NCBI GenBank assembly: GCA_044223975.1
Contig: JBGALI010000017.1
Coordinates: forward strand, 1 to 64,000
Source of the DNA: CAZCPB01 sp044223975
GTDB lineage: Bacteria > Planctomycetota > Phycisphaerae > Phycisphaerales > UBA1924
DNA length: 64,000 nucleotides
Direction: 5' to 3'
Of the stretch, positions 58,891 to 64,000 are shown in pieces. Below the pieces are notes generated by a model. That model had not been told where the DNA came from. It did not search any database and saw nothing but the letters and a program-made list of their open reading frames with translations. Position numbers and translations under genes: made by a program. Every line of letters begins with the position of its first letter. The first letter of the stretch is position 1.

Positions 58891-60153
58891 TCACGACACT
58901 GCGCCCGTCTGGTCGCTGCTCCTCAACGTCACCCTCACCACCTCCGCAGGCGCATTGATCCGCAGCGGGAACCAGTTCCCCACCCCGTTGCTCACCACGC
59001 ACGACGCCGTGCCTGCCGCGAGGCGCTGCGTGTACAGCCCGCTCATGTACTTGAACCACGCCTGCACCAGTCCGCGCCCCTCGGCGAAGTTGAGCTGACC
59101 GCCGTGCGTGTGGCCTGAAAGCGTCAGCGGGATCCCGGCCCGCGCGGCATCGTCGAAGGCGTGGGGGTGGTGGGCCAGCAGGATGCGGAATGCGCTGGGA
59201 TCTGATTCCTCGGCAAGCCGCGCCACGTTGGCCTCGAACTGCGCTCCCCGTTCCGGCGTCGATCCGTCCCCGCCCCAGCGGGCGCCCAGGATCTGCACGC
59301 GATGCCCGCGGATCTCGACCGTCGCGGTCTCGTTGACGAGCATGCCGATGTCTGCCTGCCGGACATCGCGCCGGAACTTCTGGCGGTTCTCGAACAGGTC
59401 GTGGTTCCCCTCGCACATGAACGCGCCGTAGCGGCCTCGGAACTGGCGCGCCATCGCCAGTGCGTTGGGCAGGTCGGCGATCGAATAGTCGATGAGGTCG
59501 CCCGTGAAGCACACCAGGTCGGGATCGAGTTCGTGCACGCGCCGCGCGATCATGTCGAGCACCGCGCCCCGTGTGAACCGTCCGACGTGCGTGTCGCTCA
59601 CGTGCGCGATCGTCAGGCCGTTGAGGCCCGCCGGCAGCCCGGGACACGGCACCTCGATCTCGCGCACCCGGAACTCGTCGAGCTGCGACATCCCGCGCGC
59701 GACCGACGCCCCCTGCGCCAGCATCGGCACGCCCACGAGCCCCAGGTTGGCGATGGCCTGACGTCGAGTCAGCACGTGGCCGCGTTTCGCCGGTGCGTCG
59801 GCACCGCCCGCCGCGGGCGCCGATGGCTCCGACGCTCGCAGGTCGCGCACGGCCTTTACCCCTGCGAGCACGATGACCAGCCCGAGTGTGGCCATGACCG
59901 TGCAAGGCAGCAGCACCAAGCTCCATATGTACGTGCTTGCAAGCAAGGCCTCCGGCGGGCCGTCCGTCCGCGCCCATCGCGACACGAGCAGCCAGCCGAA
60001 CCCCGCCGCGTGAGCCAGCACGAAGCCCGCCAGGCCAAGCCTCCACGCCCACGCGTGCTTCAAGCCGCGAAGCCGCCGGTCCGCCCACCACCACCAGGCG
60101 AGTGCGCACAGAGGAATGCTGGCGACAATGAACAGGAAGAACACGGCCAGCAT
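58891..60153 (-). CDS. Membrane-anchored metallophosphoesterase
   Basis: 420 aa. Four hydrophobic segments (about residues 1-110), a Pro/Ala linker, a twin-arginine-like stretch (LTRRQAIANLGLVGVPMLA), then the calcineurin-type core: IAHVSDTHVGRF, CFTGDLIDYS, MCEGNHDLFENR, ILLAHHPHAFDDA, LSGHTHGGQLNF, all metal ligands present. Resembles YkuE-type phosphodiesterases that act on lipid or cell-wall substrates. ATG 60153 is chosen because the frame upstream lacks family sequence. No -10 box or good Shine-Dalgarno is seen. Confidence 0.9.
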   Translation of the reverse strand: MLAVFFLFIVASIPLCALAWWWWADRRLRGLKHAWAWRLGLAGFVLAHAAGFGWLLVSRWARTDGPPEALLASTYIWSLVLLPCTVMATLGLVIVLAGVKAVRDLRASEPSAPAAGGADAPAKRGHVLTRRQAIANLGLVGVPMLAQGASVARGMSQLDEFRVREIEVPCPGLPAGLNGLTIAHVSDTHVGRFTRGAVLDMIARRVHELDPDLVCFTGDLIDYSIADLPNALAMARQFRGRYGAFMCEGNHDLFENRQKFRRDVRQADIGMLVNETATVEIRGHRVQILGARWGGDGSTPERGAQFEANVARLAEESDPSAFRILLAHHPHAFDDAARAGIPLTLSGHTHGGQLNFAEGRGLVQAWFKYMSGLYTQRLAAGTASCVVSNGVGNWFPLRINAPAEVVRVTLRSSDQTGAVS

Positions 60154-60306
60154 GCTCCAGGAGTGCCGCGCAAACCGTTCCCGAACCTTTCGGGTCCGTG
60201 GGTCGTCCGCTGACGCGGCGAACACTCTACGTTGATCTGCCGCCCGTGTTCTGTGGACACTCCCGCAGCCGTGCATATGCGGCTCGTGCGCGGCATACTG
60301 GGTTTC

Positions 60307-60810
60307 ATGGCAAAGACCCCTTCGTCCCTCCTGCTCGTCACCCTCGAAGGCTCTTTCCGCGGCAAGGGCTGGCAGGGCCCGACGCTCTCGGGCTCGTTGC
60401 GGGGCGTCACGCCGTCGATCGCCCTGGCGCGCCCCGCCCGCGGCCGCAAGTGCATCTGGGATCTTGTTCTTCACGCCGCGTACTGGAAGTATGCCGTGGC
60501 GGCGGTCATCGAGCGCCACGTGCTCGGCGTCGCGGAGCCGGCGGAATTCCCTCGTTCGCCGTCCAACTGGCCGCGCCTCCCCGACCCGCCCGATGCCGCG
60601 GCATGGAAGCGCGACCGCACGCTTCTCAACCAGATGCACGAGCGGGTTCTCGCGGCGGCGGGCCGCCTCAACCCCGCCGATCTCGACCGTCGTCCAAGCC
60701 CCAAGCACAAGTGGCCGCTGACCATGTACCTGGCGGGCATCGCGGCGCACGACTCGTACCACTGCGGGCAGATCCAGCTTCTCAAGCGACTGGCTCGGAC
60801 CACCGCGTGA
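60307..60810 (+). CDS. DinB-family protein
   Basis: 167 aa. Four-helix DinB fold with the expected metal-site His residues: IWDLVLHAAYWKYAVAAVIE, and AGIAAHDSYHCGQIQLLKRL (HDxYHxGQ) at the end. DinB/YfiT-like proteins are often thiol-S-transferases or metal-dependent hydrolases; substrate unknown. Divergent from the metallophosphoesterase gene, 153-nt gap. CATACT lies 6 nt before ATG 60307, so this may also be leaderless. Confidence 0.85.
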   Translation: MAKTPSSLLLVTLEGSFRGKGWQGPTLSGSLRGVTPSIALARPARGRKCIWDLVLHAAYWKYAVAAVIERHVLGVAEPAEFPRSPSNWPRLPDPPDAAAWKRDRTLLNQMHERVLAAAGRLNPADLDRRPSPKHKWPLTMYLAGIAAHDSYHCGQIQLLKRLARTTA

Positions 60811-60903
60811 GCCGGATGTTGCCGGCGCGCACGACGCGGGCCACCAACGGCGCGGTGCTCGCGATGTCGAGCGCTTTGTTCTGGACACCGTCGCGCCCAA
60901 ACG

Positions 60904-60909
60904 TACACT
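60904..60909 (+). promoter_or_regulatory. -10-like box 6 nt before the glycosyltransferase
   Basis: TACACT, 6 nt before GTG 60916, no Shine-Dalgarno. Candidate leaderless promoter. Confidence 0.5.
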
Positions 60910-60915
60910 CGCCGC

Positions 60916-61875
60916 GTGTCGCACGCCCCCGCCGTGTCCGTGGTCCTGCCCACCTGCCGCCGGCCGGCCATGCTGGCGCGCGCGATCGAGAGCGTGCTCG
61001 CCCAGGTCTTCTCCGACTGGGAGCTCATCATCAGCGACGACGAGTCGCCCGCCGGCGCCGCGCGTGAGATCGCCGAGGCCTACGCCAAACGCGACCCGCG
61101 CATCGCCGTGAGCGCCAACGCCGGACCCAAGGGTCAGTCGGGCAACATGAACGCGGCTCTCTCCCTCGCACGCGGCCGCTGGATCAAGCCCCTGCACGAC
61201 GACGACGTGCTGGAGCCCTCGTGCCTCTCGCGGATGCTCAACGCCGCCGGACGCGGGCCCAACGCCGCGATCGTGAGCTGCCTGGCGCGCAAGGTCGAGA
61301 ACGGAAAGTGCCGCACGCCCCAGGCGCGCGGCCGCCGGGCCAGCGTGGAGGAACTGGACACTTCCTCCGCGTACCTGGCCATGTACCTCGCCGATCTCGA
61401 CATCGGGGTCCCAACGCAGGTGCTGGTCCGGGCTTCCGCCGTGCGGGCCGCCGGGCCGTTCCCCTCGCACCCTGCGATCACCACCGGCGTCGATGTCCTC
61501 TGGTACATCGACCTGCTGCGCCACGGTTCGATCGTGATGCTCAACGAGACGCTGGTGCGCCACCACCAGGACGGGCACGACACGATCACCAGCCGCACGA
61601 GCGAATCGGAGTTCTACCGCGAGTGCGCCATGCTCCGCGAGGTTCTTCTCCCCGCGATCGACGCCGACGAAGCGCCGTCGCTGGCCGAGGTTCGCCAGAT
61701 GATCCGCCTCATCCGCGCCATGTGGTGCACGTACCGGGGCCGGCCCTTCCGCGGCGCCGCGCTGGCGTCGACCTGCTGGCGCCCCGTGTCGTGGTACCTG
61801 GCCGTGCGATGGCTTCTGCGCCGGTCTTTTCCGGGAGTCTTTGAGGCCGTGCCGCGGCGAGTGCTGGCCCCCTGA
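60916..61875 (+). CDS. GT2 family glycosyltransferase
   Basis: 319 aa, GTG start. GT-A fold: VSVVLPTCRRPAMLARAIES, VLAQVFSDWELIISDDES, NAGPKGQSGNMNAALSLARG, and the metal-binding LHDDDVLEPSCLSRML (DXD). Acceptor-side residues HQDGHDTIT follow. Transfers a sugar to an envelope or exopolysaccharide acceptor, unknown. Isolated from other polysaccharide genes. Confidence 0.9.
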   Translation: MSHAPAVSVVLPTCRRPAMLARAIESVLAQVFSDWELIISDDESPAGAAREIAEAYAKRDPRIAVSANAGPKGQSGNMNAALSLARGRWIKPLHDDDVLEPSCLSRMLNAAGRGPNAAIVSCLARKVENGKCRTPQARGRRASVEELDTSSAYLAMYLADLDIGVPTQVLVRASAVRAAGPFPSHPAITTGVDVLWYIDLLRHGSIVMLNETLVRHHQDGHDTITSRTSESEFYRECAMLREVLLPAIDADEAPSLAEVRQMIRLIRAMWCTYRGRPFRGAALASTCWRPVSWYLAVRWLLRRSFPGVFEAVPRRVLAP

Positions 61876-61893
61876 AACGCAGTCCCGACTCGC

Positions 61894-62739
61894 TCATTCG
61901 CCCGGGATATGCCCGATCGTCCCTTCCCACGGGCTGCTCGCGCTCGCGTACAGCTTTCTGGGAATCCTCCCCGCCAAAAAACTTTGCCGCCCCGCGGTGC
62001 ACGCGTGGCGCATCGCATGGGCCATCATCACCGGGTCCTTGGCGTGCGCCACCGCGGTGTTCAGAAGGACGCCGTCGGCGCCGAGCTCCATCGCCGTCGA
62101 AACATCGCTCGCGGCACCCACCCCCGCGTCCACGATCACCGGGTACGCCGCGTCGCCCTGTTTGAGCAGTTCAAGGCACAGCGCGATGTTGGCCCGGTTG
62201 AGCACGCCCTGGCCCGAGCCGATGGGCGAGCCCGCGGGCATCACGCTTGCCGCGCCGGCTTCCTTGATGCGCAGCGCCGCGATCGGATCGTCGCTGGAAT
62301 ACGCCAGGATCTGGAAGCCGTCCTTGGCGAGCTGGCGCGTCGCCTCAACGGTGCCCATGGGATCGGGCAGCAAGGTTTTCTTGTCGCCGAGCACTTCGAG
62401 CTTGACCCAGTTCGCGCCGGGGTTGCCAAGCTGGTCGAGAATCTCGCGCCCCAAGCGCGCCACTCGCACCGCGTCCTCGGCGCTGAAGCAGCCGGCCGTG
62501 TTGGGCAGGATCGTGTACCTCGAGAGATCGATGAACTCGAGCAGGCTCTGGCCCTGCTGGTTGTACAGCCGCTCGCGCCGAACCGCGACTGTCACGACCT
62601 CGCACCCCGAGGCGTCGAGCGCCTCGCGCATCAGCTCGTGCGTGGCGTATTTGCCGGTGCCGACGAAAAGACGGCTGGTGAACGTGCGGCCTGCGACGGA
62701 AAAGGGTGTCAGGCCCGGTTCTGAAGCGCTCGTGAACAT
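61894..62739 (-). CDS. thiG: Thiazole synthase ThiG
   Basis: 281 aa. TIM barrel making the thiazole moiety of thiamin. Signatures: FTSRLFVGTGKYATHELMRE, CEVVTVAVRRE, LPNTAGCFSAEDAVRVARLG, NWVKLEVLGDKKTLLPDP with the Schiff-base Lys, MPAGSPIGSGQGV, IVDAGVGAASDVSTAMELGA, NTAVAHAKDPVMMAHAM. Length slightly above the usual 255-265, with an extended C-terminus. ThiS is encoded nearby on the same strand. Confidence 0.97.
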   Translation of the reverse strand: MFTSASEPGLTPFSVAGRTFTSRLFVGTGKYATHELMREALDASGCEVVTVAVRRERLYNQQGQSLLEFIDLSRYTILPNTAGCFSAEDAVRVARLGREILDQLGNPGANWVKLEVLGDKKTLLPDPMGTVEATRQLAKDGFQILAYSSDDPIAALRIKEAGAASVMPAGSPIGSGQGVLNRANIALCLELLKQGDAAYPVIVDAGVGAASDVSTAMELGADGVLLNTAVAHAKDPVMMAHAMRHACTAGRQSFLAGRIPRKLYASASSPWEGTIGHIPGE

Positions 62740-62745
62740 CCGAAC

Positions 62746-62751
62746 ACGGTA
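62746..62751 (-). promoter_or_regulatory. -10-like box 6 nt before thiG
   Basis: TACCGT on the minus strand, 6 nt before the thiG ATG; no Shine-Dalgarno. Candidate leaderless promoter. Confidence 0.4.
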
Positions 62752-62784
62752 GGAAAGCCCCGCCCCGCACGCCGCCGGGCGGCC

Positions 62785-63294
62785 TCACCGCGGGTGCAGG
62801 AATCCCAGGTGCAGTTCCGCGTGCCGGCACTGCATCTGCATCCATTCCTCGTGCGTAAGCGGGCCGAAAATCGGGTTGTTTATCGCGGGTGGTGCTTTCT
62901 CCATGCGGTCCATGGCGCTGCGCAGTCGGGCCGCTGCCTGCTCGAACGGCGCATCCTCCGCCCCCATGGTCCCGCCGCGCACGCCTGGGATCTTCACGCC
63001 CACCGGCATGCGTTTGTGGATGAACTTGTTTTTCTGGGCCTTGAGAATCACCCGGATCAGCCACGGCGGCGTGCCCAGTTCCGCCGGATACCCCTCGTAC
63101 GGGTAGCTCATGAACGCCGCAATGTGCGAAAGGGCCTGGCCCGGTGTCCAGTTCCCGGTGGTGCGGAGCGTGCCGGCGCGGTGCGCGGCTTCCAGTGCGT
63201 CCAGATCACGGCGAATCTCCGCGAACGATGCAAAGTTCAGCGCTCGCCGATCGGTCACCTTCGACGTGTCGACTGCGGTGCGGGTGGTGTCCAT
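62785..63294 (-). CDS. DUF1569 (DinB-like) protein
   Basis: 169 aa. DUF1569 pattern: LNFASFAEIRRDLDALEA, GNWTPGQALSHIAAFM with the first metal His, GYPAELGTPPWLIRVILKAQ, PIFGPLTHEEWMQMQCRHAE and LHLGFL at the end. Structure related to DinB. Sits between thiS and thiG on the same strand; function unknown. Confidence 0.88.
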   Translation of the reverse strand: MDTTRTAVDTSKVTDRRALNFASFAEIRRDLDALEAAHRAGTLRTTGNWTPGQALSHIAAFMSYPYEGYPAELGTPPWLIRVILKAQKNKFIHKRMPVGVKIPGVRGGTMGAEDAPFEQAAARLRSAMDRMEKAPPAINNPIFGPLTHEEWMQMQCRHAELHLGFLHPR

Positions 63295-63300
63295 TCGTGC

Positions 63301-63306
63301 AGCCTA
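63301..63306 (-). promoter_or_regulatory. -10-like box 6 nt before the DUF1569 gene
   Basis: TAGGCT on the minus strand, 6 nt before ATG 63294; no Shine-Dalgarno. Confidence 0.35.
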
Positions 63307-63389
63307 CCACTCCGGCCGCACCCGATGCCACCGGTCGCGACAGTCCCGATACCGTTTGCTCGCCTCGCCGCGGGTTTACCAACCCGTGA

Positions 63390-63590
63390 TCACCCGCCGC
63401 CGACCAGTGAAACCAGTTCCACCACATCCCCCTGGTGCAACGTGTGCTCGGCGTGGCGTCGCTTGGGAACGACTTCCCTGTTCACTTCCGCGGCGCACGC
63501 GGCGTTCCCCAGCCCCAGCCGCTCGATCAAATCGCGAACGGTCGTGGTGTCGGGAACCTCACGTGGCTCACCATTGACAGTAACGGTCAT
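63390..63590 (-). CDS. thiS: Sulfur carrier protein ThiS
   Basis: 66 aa. Ubiquitin-like: MTVTVNGEPREVPDTTTVRD, LIERLGLGNAACAAEVNREV, ending in VVELVSLVGGG with the terminal Gly-Gly that becomes the thiocarboxylate donor for ThiG. TTG 63596 is an alternative start. No thiF or thiO in the window. Confidence 0.94.
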   Translation of the reverse strand: MTVTVNGEPREVPDTTTVRDLIERLGLGNAACAAEVNREVVPKRRHAEHTLHQGDVVELVSLVGGG

Positions 63591-63595
63591 GGCCA

Positions 63596-63601
63596 AGCGT
63601 A
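63596..63601 (-). promoter_or_regulatory. -10-like box 5 nt before thiS
   Basis: TACGCT on the minus strand, 5 nt before ATG 63590; no Shine-Dalgarno. The same 72-nt gap holds the divergent box for the plus-strand lipoprotein gene. Confidence 0.45.
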
Positions 63602-63649
63602 GTCGCCCGCCGCAACCAAACCGTCCTTCGCCGCGGCAGGCCCCGCCGG

Positions 63650-63655
63650 TACACT
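63650..63655 (+). promoter_or_regulatory. -10-like box 7 nt before the terminal lipoprotein gene
   Basis: TACACT, 7 nt before ATG 63663, no Shine-Dalgarno; identical to the box before the glycosyltransferase gene. Confidence 0.45.
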
Positions 63656-63662
63656 CTTGTTC

Positions 63663-64000
63663 ATGCGGACCGAACGGTCGATGTTGAGCGTGCTCATGGC
63701 GGTCGTGGGGGCGGTGGTGATGGGGGTGGTGGGGGTCTTGCCTGCCGCGTGTTCCCGCACCGACGGCTACAGCCAGGACTCTCCCGACGCTGTCATCAAG
63801 ACGGCCAAGATGATGGTCGAGCAGGGCCGCGCCGATCGTCTAACCACGCTCATTTACGCCGAAAACGAGGACTGGCGTCAGTTCCTCCGCCGCTTGGGTG
63901 TGATGCTCGGCCACCTTCAGACCTTGGGCGCCGCGGTGCAGGAGTCCTTCCCCAAGGAAATCGACGCCCTGAAGGCCCAGGCCGAGGCTGCCGCCAAGAA
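63663..64000 (+). CDS. Lipoprotein of unknown function (cut by window end)
   Basis: Starts ATG 63663 and runs open past the window edge (112 codons visible). Signal peptide of Val/Gly type with lipobox LPAAC at about residues 27-31, then a charged helical mature part (SPDAVIKTAKMMVEQGRADR, LTTLIYAENEDWRQFLRRLG) and an Ala/Lys/Glu coiled stretch at the edge. Family not recognised. Confidence 0.7.
   Translation, partial: MRTERSMLSVLMAVVGAVVMGVVGVLPAACSRTDGYSQDSPDAVIKTAKMMVEQGRADRLTTLIYAENEDWRQFLRRLGVMLGHLQTLGAAVQESFPKEIDALKAQAEAAAK

Noticed and set aside
63591..63662. TPP riboswitch before thiS
   Set aside because: Only 72 nt separate thiS from the divergent gene, no thi-box sequence is visible, and a -10 box lies 5 nt before the start.

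Overview
The window is a GC-rich, gene-dense bacterial chromosome segment. Gene content and protein signatures point to a flagellated member of the Planctomycetota, probably class Phycisphaerae: an LPS-type envelope (kdsD, an LptC/LptA-like giant), complete flagellar export genes, a CPxC-YNLxG zinc-ribbon membrane protein, and many lineage-type lipoproteins. This placement is inference; there is no rRNA gene in the window to test it, and I saw no tRNA, CRISPR array or insertion sequence.

Region 1 (2-26.9 kb) is one long, co-oriented flagellar cluster. It opens with the end of a sensor kinase and its NtrC-type sigma-54 activator, followed by a near-consensus sigma-54 promoter directly in front of flgB. 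Then come flgB-flgC-fliE-fliF-fliG-fliH-fliI-fliJ-motE-like-fliK-flgD-(TIGR02530-like)-flgE-(MotA-like)-fliL-fliN-fliO-fliP-fliQ-fliR-flhB-flhA-flhF-flhG-(small membrane protein)-fliA. Many genes overlap by ATGA/GTGA, so they are translationally coupled. fliM is absent from its usual place between fliL and fliN. A strong terminator follows fliA, which encodes sigma-28. Sigma-28-like promoter motifs (TCAAG, 15-16 nt, TCCGATAA) lie before the MotA-like gene, before fliF (weaker), and outside the cluster before a TolB-like lipoprotein gene.

Region 2 (27-34.7 kb) holds folK, a secreted protein of unknown function, nuoC and an unknown gene on the minus strand, a 93-aa protein of unknown function, two envelope lipoproteins (a TolB-type propeller and a CsgG/TolB-N-like protein), and a XerC/D recombinase coupled to a 43-aa ORF.

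Region 3 (34.7-47.6 kb) contains envelope genes (LptC/LptA-like giant and kdsD), scpA, an aminotransferase, rpsO-pnp, a cold-shock protein, an orphan histidine kinase, and a tryptophan-to-kynurenine pair (TDO, kynureninase).

Region 4 (47.6-64 kb) contains a small lipoprotein, a sugar-isomerase-like TIM barrel, queG, a polytopic membrane protein, the pyruvate dehydrogenase genes pdhA-pdhB-pdhC with a CoA-hydrolase/transferase gene inside the set, a dual-specificity phosphatase coupled to a zinc-ribbon membrane protein, a four-helix-bundle protein, a metallophosphoesterase, a DinB-like protein, a GT2 glycosyltransferase, and thiG/DUF1569/thiS.

Two themes cut across the annotation. First, at least fourteen genes of regions 3 and 4 carry a TANNNT -10-like hexamer only 5-9 nt before the start codon and no clear Shine-Dalgarno sequence, which suggests widespread leaderless transcription, in contrast to the flagellar cluster. 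Second, short-period repeat elements (an 8-bp GTGACGRA family at three sites, a 7-bp NGGATGT hairpin, a GGCAGGTG hairpin and an AT-rich palindrome) sit between genes and also, in frame, inside fliI, queG and the four-helix-bundle gene.
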